From JAUILH01 sp964230215 (GTDB lineage: Bacteria; Bacteroidota; Bacteroidia; Flavobacteriales_D; JAUILH01): a DNA stretch of 64,000 nucleotides. Position numbers and translations under genes: made by a program. Below the pieces are notes generated by a model. The model saw only the letters and a program-made list of their open reading frames with translations. It had not been told where the DNA came from and searched no databases. The stretch is taken from the NCBI GenBank assembly GCA_964230215.1, contig CAXRGQ010000004.1, positions 62,001 through 126,000 on the forward strand, given 5' to 3'. Of this stretch, positions 50,126 to 59,757 are shown in pieces (the stretch's first letter is position 1; every line of letters begins with the position of its first letter).

Positions 50126-52531
50126 ATGACACACTTTAAGACGCTACTTACAATATTCGCACTGTGCTTAGTATTCGCGGGATTTGGACAAGGTAAACCT
50201 GGGTTTGAAGGGGAGATATTCGGAAATGTATTGGACTCACTCACAAACGAACCAATTGAATATGTGACTATTACGGCCACAAAGAAAGGAGAGGAAGCCA
50301 TCGTCGCAGGAGTTATCACAGAAGCCAACGGGCAGTTTTCACTTGCAATAACAGAAGCTGACACCTATGTGGTTAAGCTGGCCTTTATTGGTTATGATAC
50401 GAAATTAGTAGATGTAGTACTTAGCAAGGCGAATCCTACAAAGAATTTAAAGGACTTTATTTTAGCACCAACTTCACTTAAGGGTATCAAAATAACAGGA
50501 GAGAAACCACCGGTTAGGTATGAAATCGACAAGAAAATTGTAAATGTAGAAGATCAAGATATTAATGTTGGTCAATCGGCTGCGGAGGTTCTGGCAAACG
50601 TGCCTTCTATTCAAGTTGACAATGAAGGGAATATATCGATACGCGGGAGTAGCAATTTTATGCTGCTTATAAATGGTATTCCTACTGCAATGGAGGCGAA
50701 TAACGCTTTACAGTCAATTCCAGCATCCAGTATAAAGGACATTGAAATAATTACAAACCCATCTGCTAAATATGATGCAGAAGGTGCTGGTGGTATTATA
50801 AACATCATAACAAAAAAGAAAAAGTTAGAGGGCATAAGTGTAATGGCGAACGGGAATTATGGTTCGTTTGACAATTATGGCGGAGACGTGGCAGTGAGTA
50901 TTGGGAAAAATGATGTTACCTTCAATTTAGGCGGGAACTTCAATCAACGTCATAGACCGAGAGATATTGAGAAAATTAGGACTACGCAGATTAACGATAG
51001 TACAGAATCAATCATTCTAAGTGATGGTTATGGCGCCTGGAAAGTATTTGGATACGGTGTGAATGGTGAGTTTCAATGGCAGCCAAACAATAGTCACACT
51101 TTGATTATTGGAGGAGAGTTATCTAATAGAGATATGCGTCCTTATCATTACCTTGATTTTAGAGAGTATACAAATGAATCCTTGATACAAGCTTATGAAA
51201 ACAGACAGGATAATATCATCGATATCAATACAATGTCTGCAAGTTTGTTTTATCAATACAATATTAAGCGAGATAAGAATCACTTTATAACACTCAAAGC
51301 AATTACAAATCAAAGGGATGTGGATCAATTGGATTCGGCTATGTACTATGATGAAAATGGTGAGTTTATAGGAGGAACGAAATACTCGGAAGTTGGACCA
51401 TCTGACTTTGTGCGATTCAACTTTGATTACCAAAGGCCGTTCAAAGACGGAGGTAAGTTTCAAACAGGATTACAAGCTCAGCTTGGGACCAGTGCAGATG
51501 ATGGGCGCAGCTATTTCTGGGACTCAACCTTGCAAGAGTTTGTGTTTAATCAGGCATTCAGCTCCTATGTTGATTATACTAGGGACGTCTATGCTGGGTA
51601 TGCAATTTTAAACGGAAAGAAAGATAAGTTGGGATATCAACTTGGGCTGAGAGCGGAATATACATACCGAACGATTGAGGCTTCTAATTTTGGTGATTTT
51701 ACCACGATAAAACGCCTTGATTGGTTTCCATCAACACACTTCTCTTATGACTTAACTAAGGAGTCACAGGTATTGGCAAACTATTCCAGACGTATACAGC
51801 GACCAAGGAGCTGGTATTTCGAGCCGTTTATTACCTGGGAAACTGAGTACAATGTGCGTTCAGGAAATCCAGACTTAGTGCCAGAGTATATCAATAGTTT
51901 CGAGTTAAGTTGGATTCGTCAATTAGCAAAAGACAAGAGTTATGTGACTGTAGAGAACTATTTTAGGTCAACAAGTAACCTTATCGAACGGGTATCAACA
52001 GTTTATCAGGATAATGTTATCATTACAAGGCCGTATAATATCGGAACAGCCAGTGCACTGGGTGTTGAGCCGTCTTTGCAGTATCAAGTTAAAGAATGGT
52101 ATGATTTAAATGCAGGACTTAATATCTTCTATTTTACCGTAAGCGGTGAAATTGATGATGCAGATTATTCAACTAATTCATTCAACTACTCAGCAAGGCT
52201 TACAAATACATTTAAAGTCAAAAAGGATTGGGTATTTCAGTTAGTTGGTTCTTATGAAAGTCCGACAGTTAATGCTCAGGGAAGTAAATTGGGCTTCTAC
52301 ACGGTGGACGCATCTATCAGAAAGAGTTTAGCTAAAGGTAAGTACACCCTAAGTCTAGCAGGTAAGAACTTATTGCAGTCTGACCGAGATCATGTAACCA
52401 TTGAAACGGATAATCTTTATCTTATTCGGAGAAACACTCCACGTGGACCGTTGTTTACAGCATCTATTAGCGTAAAGCTTAATAATTATAAGAAGGTGGC
52501 AAGTCGTCACGAAGATGCAGATGATTTCTAG
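50126..52531 (+). CDS. TonB-dependent receptor-like outer membrane barrel
   Basis: 801 residues from the ATG at 50126, which gives a correct signal peptide (MTHFKTLLTIFALCLVFAGF). A CarboxypepD_reg-like domain (FGNVLDSLTNEPIEYVTITA ... FIGYDTKLVDV) is followed by a plug (SAAEVLANVPSIQVDNEGNI, SIRGSSNFMLLINGIPTAME, DAEGAGGIINIITKKKK) and an outer-membrane barrel of the type called OMP_b-brl_3, with aromatic strands such as TYRTIEASNFGDFTTIKRLD and FSYDLTKESQVLANYSRRIQ RPRSW. Substrate unknown; such receptors often lack SusD partners, and no SusD gene is seen here. The next gene is a lipoprotein 63 bases downstream. Confidence 0.9.
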   Translation: MTHFKTLLTIFALCLVFAGFGQGKPGFEGEIFGNVLDSLTNEPIEYVTITATKKGEEAIVAGVITEANGQFSLAITEADTYVVKLAFIGYDTKLVDVVLSKANPTKNLKDFILAPTSLKGIKITGEKPPVRYEIDKKIVNVEDQDINVGQSAAEVLANVPSIQVDNEGNISIRGSSNFMLLINGIPTAMEANNALQSIPASSIKDIEIITNPSAKYDAEGAGGIINIITKKKKLEGISVMANGNYGSFDNYGGDVAVSIGKNDVTFNLGGNFNQRHRPRDIEKIRTTQINDSTESIILSDGYGAWKVFGYGVNGEFQWQPNNSHTLIIGGELSNRDMRPYHYLDFREYTNESLIQAYENRQDNIIDINTMSASLFYQYNIKRDKNHFITLKAITNQRDVDQLDSAMYYDENGEFIGGTKYSEVGPSDFVRFNFDYQRPFKDGGKFQTGLQAQLGTSADDGRSYFWDSTLQEFVFNQAFSSYVDYTRDVYAGYAILNGKKDKLGYQLGLRAEYTYRTIEASNFGDFTTIKRLDWFPSTHFSYDLTKESQVLANYSRRIQRPRSWYFEPFITWETEYNVRSGNPDLVPEYINSFELSWIRQLAKDKSYVTVENYFRSTSNLIERVSTVYQDNVIITRPYNIGTASALGVEPSLQYQVKEWYDLNAGLNIFYFTVSGEIDDADYSTNSFNYSARLTNTFKVKKDWVFQLVGSYESPTVNAQGSKLGFYTVDASIRKSLAKGKYTLSLAGKNLLQSDRDHVTIETDNLYLIRRNTPRGPLFTASISVKLNNYKKVASRHEDADDF

Positions 52532-52594
52532 TATTTGCGATATTCCGTTTTGGAATCTTGAAAATAGAAAATAGCTTGGTGTAAAACTAATAAC

Positions 52595-53299
52595 ATGAAG
52601 ACTAGAAATTATGTTATCTCTGCAGCTATGCTGCCAATGGTAATTGCATGTGGGGCATATCGACATTACCAGCCATCACCGAATATCACTGTGTTTTCAG
52701 CAGAAAAGGAATTTCAAGTGACGGGTGAAATAGGCACATCTGGTGCAACCGCAAAAATGGCATTTGCTGCACCTAAAAACATAGGAATTTCTTTAATGTA
52801 TCATGGGGGGACTGGTATTGATGGGTATAAACCGCGAGAAGGAGAAGTTGGTGTTGGCTATTATATGGCTTCAACTGGTGGCTTGGACTTTTTTGCACTT
52901 GGAGGATTAGGATTGGGGCAAAGCTATGGTGAAGCTAGCAGTGGTGGTAGACTTTTTGAGGGTGCGTATTTTAAACCATTCGTTCAGTTTAACGCAGGTG
53001 CAGCGGGTGGACACTTATTCAAGGCATTAAGGACAGATGTCTTATATTGTTTAAAAGCGAGCTATTTTACATTCGATGGTCATCGAAACACCAGTCCACG
53101 AACAGTTGTTAAATCATCTTATATGTTGATAGAGCCTGGCTTAAAATTGAGTCTTGGAGGTAAGAGGTTAAGATTTGACTATACTACAAGTCTTCCCTTA
53201 GTACCAACACTTGAAGGGATGAATGAATCTACAAATGCTAGAACATACCCAGTAACTATCTCAGTTGGTTTAAGGCTATTGATAGGTGTTGATGACTAA
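52595..53299 (+). CDS. Beta-rich lipoprotein, possible outer-membrane barrel
   Basis: 234 residues with a lipoprotein-type signal (YVISAAMLPMVIAC). The rest is made of glycine-rich amphipathic strands (GEIGTSGATAKMAFAAPKNI, GLDFFALGGLGLGQSYGEAS, YMLIEPGLKLSLGGKRLRFD) ending in PVTISVGLRLLIGVDD, which looks like a small outer-membrane barrel. A lipidated barrel is unusual, so the Cys may be fortuitous. No family was assigned. Its 3' end overlaps the molybdoenzyme gene by 4 bases, tail to tail. Confidence 0.72.
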   Translation: MKTRNYVISAAMLPMVIACGAYRHYQPSPNITVFSAEKEFQVTGEIGTSGATAKMAFAAPKNIGISLMYHGGTGIDGYKPREGEVGVGYYMASTGGLDFFALGGLGLGQSYGEASSGGRLFEGAYFKPFVQFNAGAAGGHLFKALRTDVLYCLKASYFTFDGHRNTSPRTVVKSSYMLIEPGLKLSLGGKRLRFDYTTSLPLVPTLEGMNESTNARTYPVTISVGLRLLIGVDD

Positions 53300-55584
53300 G
53301 CCTTTTCAATACTAACTTCTACAAACTTTGATGCAGGCGTATTGCTTTTCTCCGCCACACTATTAATTGGTACTAAAACATTGGTTTCAGGAAAGTACGT
53401 CCCAACACAGCCCTTAGTAATAGGATAGGGGACTACTTTAAAGTTTTTAGCTATACGTACCTCTCCATCAAAATGACTTTTTAAGTGAACAACATCAAGT
53501 TTTGATAAGCCTTTGTTAGTCATGTCTTCCTCGTTCATCAGCACTACACGTCTTTCGTTGTAAACACCTCTATAGCGGTCATCCATGCCGTAAATAGTCG
53601 TGTTGTATTGATCATGCGTACGAATAGTCATCATTATGAGGTTGCCCTCTTTAACAGTGTTATTGGGAACTTCATTAATGGTGAATTTAGCTTTGCCGTT
53701 GTCTGTGGTGAACTTACGATCCCTTGCACCATTTGGAAGATAGAAGCCTTCTGGGATTCTAACTCGTTTATTATAATTATCAAACCCAGGAATAACCGCC
53801 TCAATTTTGTCTCTTACAACATCATAGTTGTTTGCCATTTCTTCCCAATTAACAGGTGTGTTTCCGAACATGGCTTTACCCATGCCTGCAACTATTGCCG
53901 ATTCACTCATCAGTTCGCTGGACTTTGGCTTAAACGTTCCTTTACTCATGCTAACCACTCCCATACTGTTCTCAACACTCACAAACTGCTCGCCGCTTTT
54001 TTGCTTGTCTACCTCTATCCTTGATAAGCAAGGAAGAATAAGGGCTTCTTTTCCTGTTACTAGATGTGATCTATTCAGCTTTGTAGATACGTGAACAGTT
54101 AAATCGCAGTTTTGCATGGCTTTCCCTGTCAATTCACTATCGGGTGTAGCTGAAATGAAATTACCACCCATGCCGATAAACACCTTGACTTTTCCGTCAC
54201 GCATAGCTTTAATGGCGTCAACAACATCATAGCCATGGCTTCTGGGTGATTTAATGCCGAAGGTACTATCGAGTTTGTCTAAGAAAGCATCTTGGGGTTT
54301 CTCCCAGATCCCCATGGTTCGATCCCCTTGTACATTGCTATGACCCCTTACTGGGCAGGTTCCAGCTCCTTTTTTGCCTATACTGCCTTTCGCAAGCAGA
54401 ATGTTTACTATTTCCTGTACGTTGCCTACGCCGTTTTTATGCTGAGTTAAGCCCATGGCCCAGCAGATAATAACGTTCTTCTTCTCAATTAATAGTTTTG
54501 CAAATGCCTCAATTTTGTCTTTTTCTATACCGCATTTTGCTTGAAGTTCAGAAAAGTCATGCTTTTTAAGGTCCGAGATGTAGTCATCAAAATTTTCAGT
54601 TTGTTTTTCGATGAATTCTTTATCAAATACGCTACCTGGATATTTTTCTTCATGTTCCAAAACTAGAAGCATTGCAGCTTTGAGAAGTGCTACGTCTCCG
54701 TTTATTTTTACTTGCAAAAAGAGGTCTTCTAGCTGTGTGCCACCTTTAAATACGTCACGAATACTTTGTGGATCAATGAATTTCTTATTCCCGGCTTCTG
54801 GAATGGGGTTAACACTGACAATGCTACCTCCATTTTGTTTGCATTTTTGCAGTGCTGATAACATTCTTGGGTGGTTCGTCCCTGGGTTCTGGCCCATAAC
54901 AACGATTAAATCTGCGCAGTGTAAATCGTCTAGCGTGACAGACCCCTTTCCAATACCAACAGTCGCGCTTAGTCCCGAACCGCTTGATTCATGGCACATG
55001 TTTGAGCAGTCTGGTAAGTTGTTAGTACCATATTGTCTAACAAATAGCTGATACATAAAGGCTGCCTCATTGCTTGTGCGTCCAGAAGTGTAGAACACTG
55101 CTTCATCAGGATGAGTGTCTTTTAATTTATCTGTAATTAGCTTAAACGCATCATCCCATTCGATAGCTGTATAGTACGAGCTACCCTCTTTTAAATACAT
55201 TGGCTGAGTTATTCTTCCTGCCTTTCCAATGTTGAAATCACTAAGTTTGCTGAGGTCTTCAACCGAATTGTTGCTAAAGAAGTCAGGTTTTAAGAGCTTG
55301 TCGGTGTCTTCTTCGGCAATGGCTTTCGCACCGTTCTCACAGTACTCGCCTAGTCGTGATCTATGGTCGTCTGGGTCTGGCCAAGCACATCCAGGGCAGT
55401 CAAAACCACCCTTCTGATTCATTTTGTTGAGCACTTTAATGCCTGAAATTAATCCCATCTCTTCACGAATGTGTTTCATCGCTGAGACTACAGCTGGGAT
55501 ACCGGCTGCTTTGTCTTTGGGCGCACCTAGTTCAATGTTTTCAAAAGTCTCTGGTGGAATGATGGTAACGTTTCGCTTGCTCAT
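53296..55584 (-). CDS. FdhF/YdeP-family molybdopterin oxidoreductase
   Basis: 762 residues. The N-terminal iron-sulfur region reads GGFDCPGCAWPDP, then EYCENGAKA, a C-x2-C...C arrangement. Molybdopterin-guanine-dinucleotide blocks include FYTSGRTSNEAAFMYQLFVR, CHESSGSGLSATVGIGKGSV, DLIVVMGQNPGTNHPRML and NQYNTTIYGMDDRYRGVYNE. Position of the metal ligand (CHESSGSG) is a Cys, with no in-frame TGA to suggest selenocysteine. The family resembles formate dehydrogenase alpha subunits, yet its physiological role (YdeP is tied to acid resistance in E. coli) is unclear. No electron-transfer subunit is encoded nearby. fdhD follows divergently no further than 61 bases upstream on the same strand. Confidence 0.93.
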   Translation of the reverse strand: MSKRNVTIIPPETFENIELGAPKDKAAGIPAVVSAMKHIREEMGLISGIKVLNKMNQKGGFDCPGCAWPDPDDHRSRLGEYCENGAKAIAEEDTDKLLKPDFFSNNSVEDLSKLSDFNIGKAGRITQPMYLKEGSSYYTAIEWDDAFKLITDKLKDTHPDEAVFYTSGRTSNEAAFMYQLFVRQYGTNNLPDCSNMCHESSGSGLSATVGIGKGSVTLDDLHCADLIVVMGQNPGTNHPRMLSALQKCKQNGGSIVSVNPIPEAGNKKFIDPQSIRDVFKGGTQLEDLFLQVKINGDVALLKAAMLLVLEHEEKYPGSVFDKEFIEKQTENFDDYISDLKKHDFSELQAKCGIEKDKIEAFAKLLIEKKNVIICWAMGLTQHKNGVGNVQEIVNILLAKGSIGKKGAGTCPVRGHSNVQGDRTMGIWEKPQDAFLDKLDSTFGIKSPRSHGYDVVDAIKAMRDGKVKVFIGMGGNFISATPDSELTGKAMQNCDLTVHVSTKLNRSHLVTGKEALILPCLSRIEVDKQKSGEQFVSVENSMGVVSMSKGTFKPKSSELMSESAIVAGMGKAMFGNTPVNWEEMANNYDVVRDKIEAVIPGFDNYNKRVRIPEGFYLPNGARDRKFTTDNGKAKFTINEVPNNTVKEGNLIMMTIRTHDQYNTTIYGMDDRYRGVYNERRVVLMNEEDMTNKGLSKLDVVHLKSHFDGEVRIAKNFKVVPYPITKGCVGTYFPETNVLVPINSVAEKSNTPASKFVEVSIEKA

Positions 55585-55645
55585 AATCGTGAAAAGTTTG
55601 GTGTTATAAACTTAAGAAATAATTGGGGTAGAATGGAAGGTGTGG

Positions 55646-56446
55646 CTATAAGTTTATCGCTTCTGGGTGTGAATAACATGTAAGTCTGTCGTTTCTACAA
55701 AAACCGATTAAGGTGATACCTAGTTCTTTAGCATAATCTATCGCAAGGCTTGATGGAGCTGAAACAGCAACTAGGATAGGGGTTTTAGCCGAGAAAGCTT
55801 TGCTAACTATTTCGTAAGAAATTCTTCCACTTACCAGCATTATTTTAGCCTTAGCTATTGTGTTAGCCATTAATAGCTGTCCGATGGCCTTGTCTACTGC
55901 GTTATGGCGTCCTATATCTTCCATAACAGAAAGCATGTTGTGGTCTAAGTCAAATAAACCGCAAGCATGAGAGCCTCCAGTCTCTTTAAAAAGCGTCTGT
56001 TGGTCGCGCATTACATCATACATACTGTGGATGTCCTTAGAGGTAATGGTGGCTTTTTCTAGTTGATGTGACTTAATTATCTCGATATCCTTTAATTCTT
56101 TTTTGCCACAAATTCCACATGATGATACAGATAGCAGCGTACGACTATTGTTATAGGCTGGCCCAAGTTTGGTATCGTCGCATTCTAGGTTTATTTCAGA
56201 TATACACTTAGTTTCATCTGATACTTCATTTGTAAACATTAAATGTTCACTATATGAGTTGATTATGTCTTCGTTATATAGTAGTCCCACGCAGAGTTCT
56301 ATTTCGTTTCCAGGGGTTTGCATAATCACGGTAAATGGGCTGCCGTTAATATTGATTTGTAAGGGAGATTCGATTACAATTTGGTCAGTAATCTTTGATA
56401 ATTCTTTTTCGATTAGAACTCCTTGGTATCCTTCGTGAGGCTTCAT
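55646..56446 (-). CDS. fdhD: Formate dehydrogenase accessory sulfurtransferase
   Basis: 266 residues with the FdhD signature: SSCGICGKKEL (the C-x2-C that carries the sulfur), GNEIELCVGLLYNEDII, TGGSHACGLFD, EDIGRHNAVDKAIGQLL, MLVSGRISYEIVSKAFSAKT and the C-terminal LIGFCRND. It transfers sulfur from a cysteine desulfurase to the molybdenum cofactor of FdhF-type enzymes. It lies upstream of the molybdoenzyme gene on the same strand with 61 bases between, so the enzyme downstream is its client. Confidence 0.95.
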   Translation of the reverse strand: MKPHEGYQGVLIEKELSKITDQIVIESPLQININGSPFTVIMQTPGNEIELCVGLLYNEDIINSYSEHLMFTNEVSDETKCISEINLECDDTKLGPAYNNSRTLLSVSSCGICGKKELKDIEIIKSHQLEKATITSKDIHSMYDVMRDQQTLFKETGGSHACGLFDLDHNMLSVMEDIGRHNAVDKAIGQLLMANTIAKAKIMLVSGRISYEIVSKAFSAKTPILVAVSAPSSLAIDYAKELGITLIGFCRNDRLTCYSHPEAINL

Positions 56447-56579
56447 TAGTAGTGAAGATACTAAAAGAAGTGTGAAATATTTATTTAAATCAAAAGACCA
56501 ATATGATTTATCGATATCTTCGCCAAGATTTTTTCGGATTCAAGTTTATAATATGCTGGATCTGAATAAATAAACATCA

Positions 56580-57164
56580 TTGCAGGTGTATGAAGAAATC
56601 ATTCATGATTTGATGGAGTCAGGTTATGGATGCGTAGATAATTGGTTAAGTGCTGAACAGACCGAGCATCTCCGAAAACACTTACTAGAAAGGTACCATG
56701 AAGATGCGTTTAAACGCGCAGGAATTGGTAATAAATTCAATTTGACCTTGGCGGATGAAGTGCGTAAAGACACTATTTTCTGGCTAGATAGGAATTCAAT
56801 GACCGACACCGAACATTTCTTTTTCGACAAGCTTTCACATTTCATTGGGTATTTAAACCGCACATGTTTTACTGGTATCGCTGACTACGAGTTTCATTAT
56901 GCCGTTTATGAGAAAGGAGCCTTCTATAAAAAACATGTTGATCGTTTTAATAATGATGATAAAAGACGATTCTCTCTGGTTTATTATTTAACGGAAAACT
57001 GGAAGGATGGAGATGGAGGGGAGTTGTGTATCTATGGTCAGAATCAGTCCATCATACAGCCTAAAGGAGGGAGGTTCGTCTTTTTTGAAAGCACTCTGGA
57101 ACATGAAGTTTTACTTTCTAATACTCAACGTCTAAGCTTAACTGGTTGGTTAAAGTTGAGATAA
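56580..57164 (+). CDS. 2OG-Fe(II) oxygenase (prolyl-4-hydroxylase-like)
   Basis: 194 residues with a double-stranded beta-helix core. The iron site is the His-x-Asp in GAFYKKHVDRFNND and the distal His in FFESTLEHEVLLS; the 2-oxoglutarate Arg is in NTQRLSLTGWLK. Other blocks: RRFSLVYYLTENWKDGDGGE and QPKGGRFVFFES. It probably hydroxylates a protein or peptide side chain. The frame opens with TTG at 56580, and GTG at 56586 or ATG at 56613 are possible alternatives. It diverges from fdhD and stands alone. Confidence 0.9.
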   Translation: MQVYEEIIHDLMESGYGCVDNWLSAEQTEHLRKHLLERYHEDAFKRAGIGNKFNLTLADEVRKDTIFWLDRNSMTDTEHFFFDKLSHFIGYLNRTCFTGIADYEFHYAVYEKGAFYKKHVDRFNNDDKRRFSLVYYLTENWKDGDGGELCIYGQNQSIIQPKGGRFVFFESTLEHEVLLSNTQRLSLTGWLKLR

Positions 57165-57273
57165 ATGAATTTCTTATAACATAGGAATTCAAGAATGTTA
57201 ACAGTGAATTAGCTATAAGTTTTATCGACACGGCGCCCTTATTTTATATATTTAAGGAGCTGAATTCTATTAG

Positions 57274-59526
57274 GTGCGGTCATACATTATAGCCATATTA
57301 CTCATTATCACGAGTTTCAGTGCGAAATCTCAAGAGAAAACGGGTGTTCAAGATTCGATTCTTCAAATTGTTGATAATTATAAACCGGCCACTGCTAGAA
57401 TTGATAGTTTGCTGAAGTTGATGCATACCATTCGGCCCGATAATCCAATTGCGTTCTACAAACTATGTAACCACGCACTTTTAGAGAGTCAAGACATCAT
57501 GTATAAGGCAGGAATGCTTCACGCTTACTCGTGGCTAGCGGATATCGAATGGCAATTTGGTCATTATAACGAAGGGATAAATTTCAATCACATGGCGGTT
57601 CGATACGGTCTGGAAGCCTTGAATGAGGCTGATGATAGTGAAATTTTGGATTTGCAGTTAAAATTGGCATCATGCTATTCTCGGCTTGTAGAAAACTACT
57701 GTGCTATCGATGATGAAGAGGGGTTTGTGAGGCAGGTTGGTGTAATGGAAGAGTTTATTAGTTCAAACGATCTTGTGGAGAACTTTAAACCTGGCTGGTT
57801 CTTGTCAAGCTGTGCTTCATGTTACTTGAATTTTGATAATGACGATAAAGCCATCATTTATTATGGAAAAGCTAGAGATGCTTTTGAAACGTATAGTGAT
57901 GTTTATGGCGTGGCGAACATCACGATTAATATAGCAATGCTGGAATTTAGAAAAGACAATCATGACAAAGCTATTTCTGAAGTCAACAAAGGATTGAGTT
58001 TGTATAAGTCGATAAACAATGTAGGCGGGATAATCTGGGCGAATAACATGAAAGGAACGTTTTATGTAGGCATTGGAATGCGTGATTCAGCCGAATTCTA
58101 TTTTCAAAAATCTTGTGATTTAGCAAGGCGGTCTGGCGACAATTCTATAGTCAACTGCCTTTTTATACTAAGTGAGTTTAAGTCTGATGAAGGTGATTTA
58201 AAAGAGGCCACGGTATTAATGGAAGAGGCGGTGAGGGAGTCAGAGAAAAGGGGACTAAACACGGAGTTTATAAATCTTTCAAAGTTTTTGAAGAACCTAT
58301 ATTCTAAGCAAGGCAATGCGGATGCGGGTTTACGTGTGTATGAAAAAGCGATGGCACTTAATGATAGCCTAGATAAACTTGATCAGGAGAGCACGCGCAG
58401 AAATAATGAAATTAAGCAACGCTTTGCGCAGGCCAAAATAGAGCAGGAGTTAAGCCGTGAGCGAGCATTGCTAGCAGAAAGACAAGAGGTTGAGTCAACA
58501 AAGCGCAGAAACAACAATATAATCATTGGTATTAGTATTGGCTTGCTATTGGTAGCTGTCTTTGGCGGAATCATGTTTAACAGGTTTAGGTTAACTAAGA
58601 GGCAAAGAGATTTAATTGAGTTACAACGTAAAGAAGTAAGTGAGAAGAATAAGGAGATACTTGACTCCATCAAATATGCAAAGCGAATTCAGAGTGCAAT
58701 TTTACCTCCAGAACCCAAAATAAAGAAGTACTTATCCGATAGCTTTGTTTTGTATAAGCCTAAAGATATTGTAAGCGGTGATTTTTATTGGCTTGAGTCC
58801 TTCGCTAGGGCTACGGACTCCGAGGGAACCAATGATAATATGGTGCTATTTGCGGCGTGTGATTGTACAGGGCATGGGGTGCCGGGTGCTATGGTGAGTG
58901 TTGTATGTAATAATGGTTTAAACCGTTCGGTTAGGGAGCATAAGATTTCTGATCCTGGTGCTATTTTGAATAAAACACGCGAAATCATACTAGAAGAATT
59001 TAGTAAATCTGGCGAAAATGTGCGTGACGGAATGGATGTTGCTCTTTGCTCACTGTCGTTCGCACCAAAACAGAAACAGAACGTGAGCGGTACCATTGCA
59101 CACCCTGAATTGGAAGCGCAAAACCGTTCTGTTTCTGATCCTCCCGTTCTGTTGCAGTACGCGGGGGCCAACAATCCGGCATGGATAATTAGGGCAGATA
59201 CAAACGAATTAGTGGAGCTAAAAGGGGATAAAATGCCTATTGGTCGATATGCAAGTGAGAATAGTTATTCAACCCAAACTGCTGAGCTAAAGAAAGGGGA
59301 TATGATTTACCTGTTTACGGACGGATACATTGACCAGTTTGGTGGAGACGATTCAAAGAAATCAGGTGGCAAGAAATTTAAGGCAAAGCGCTTTAAAGAG
59401 TTGTTGAAGTCGATAGCACATTTGAATGTTGACGAGCAGAGAAAACGTATTGATGAGGTTTTTGAAGACTGGAAAGGTGAATTCGAGCAGCTGGATGACG
59501 TGTGTGTTATCGGCGTAAGAGTGTGA
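57274..59526 (+). CDS. TPR-coupled SpoIIE-type PP2C phosphatase
   Basis: 750 residues, GTG start giving a good signal peptide (SYIIAILLIITSFSAKSQ). A periplasmic TPR region (about 60-380, for example AIIYYGKARDAFETYSDVYG and ATVLMEEAVRESEKRG) is followed by a helix-turn to one membrane segment at 414-434, a coiled coil (RKEVSEKNKEILDSIKYAKR), and a SpoIIE phosphatase domain: SGDFYWLE, AACDCTGHGVPGAMVS, YAGANNPAWII, LFTDGYIDQFGG, DDVCVIGVRV. The catalytic Asp residues are present. Two inserts rich in polar residues (ATDSEGTNDN and KQKQNVSGTIAHPELEAQNR) look like loops. It would control a partner-switching anti-sigma antagonist; none is encoded nearby. Confidence 0.92.
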   Translation: MRSYIIAILLIITSFSAKSQEKTGVQDSILQIVDNYKPATARIDSLLKLMHTIRPDNPIAFYKLCNHALLESQDIMYKAGMLHAYSWLADIEWQFGHYNEGINFNHMAVRYGLEALNEADDSEILDLQLKLASCYSRLVENYCAIDDEEGFVRQVGVMEEFISSNDLVENFKPGWFLSSCASCYLNFDNDDKAIIYYGKARDAFETYSDVYGVANITINIAMLEFRKDNHDKAISEVNKGLSLYKSINNVGGIIWANNMKGTFYVGIGMRDSAEFYFQKSCDLARRSGDNSIVNCLFILSEFKSDEGDLKEATVLMEEAVRESEKRGLNTEFINLSKFLKNLYSKQGNADAGLRVYEKAMALNDSLDKLDQESTRRNNEIKQRFAQAKIEQELSRERALLAERQEVESTKRRNNNIIIGISIGLLLVAVFGGIMFNRFRLTKRQRDLIELQRKEVSEKNKEILDSIKYAKRIQSAILPPEPKIKKYLSDSFVLYKPKDIVSGDFYWLESFARATDSEGTNDNMVLFAACDCTGHGVPGAMVSVVCNNGLNRSVREHKISDPGAILNKTREIILEEFSKSGENVRDGMDVALCSLSFAPKQKQNVSGTIAHPELEAQNRSVSDPPVLLQYAGANNPAWIIRADTNELVELKGDKMPIGRYASENSYSTQTAELKKGDMIYLFTDGYIDQFGGDDSKKSGGKKFKAKRFKELLKSIAHLNVDEQRKRIDEVFEDWKGEFEQLDDVCVIGVRV

Positions 59527-59576
59527 AGCAATCGAACGCCAGATAACACCATCCTGACAATGAGGCACGAATTCGT
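59518..59576. repeat. 59-bp direct repeat, copy 1 (covers the stop of the phosphatase gene)
   Basis: An exact copy of 59641-59699. The first nine bases encode the last codons and TGA stop of the phosphatase gene, so the repeat arose from the gene end plus its downstream flank. Confidence 0.92.
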
Positions 59577-59640
59577 CAGTGATGTGTGAATTGAAGGCAC
59601 AGATTTAATCTAGCATTTGAGTACATCATGGTTTGCCCTG

Positions 59641-59699
59641 AGAGTGTGAAGCAATCGAACGCCAGATAACACCATCCTGACAATGAGGCACGAATTCGT
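59641..59699. repeat. 59-bp direct repeat, copy 2
   Basis: Identical over 59 bases to 59518-59576, offset 123 bases, with 64 unrelated bases between. The 3' part contains the 12-bp palindrome CACGAATTCGTG in this copy. No gene lies in the 231 bases between the phosphatase and the radical SAM gene. Confidence 0.92.
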
Positions 59700-59757
59700 G
59701 TTTAAGCGTAAATGGAGTGCGTGTTTAATACTTAGACTGAATTACAATATTTGATCT

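Noticed and set aside
53296..55584. Selenocysteine in the formate-dehydrogenase-like enzyme
   Set aside because: The frame has no internal TGA, and the FdhF/YdeP subgroup does not require it.
59518..59699. Attachment site duplication (attL/attR) of an integrated element
   Set aside because: Only 64 bases lie between the copies, and no integrase or tRNA is present.
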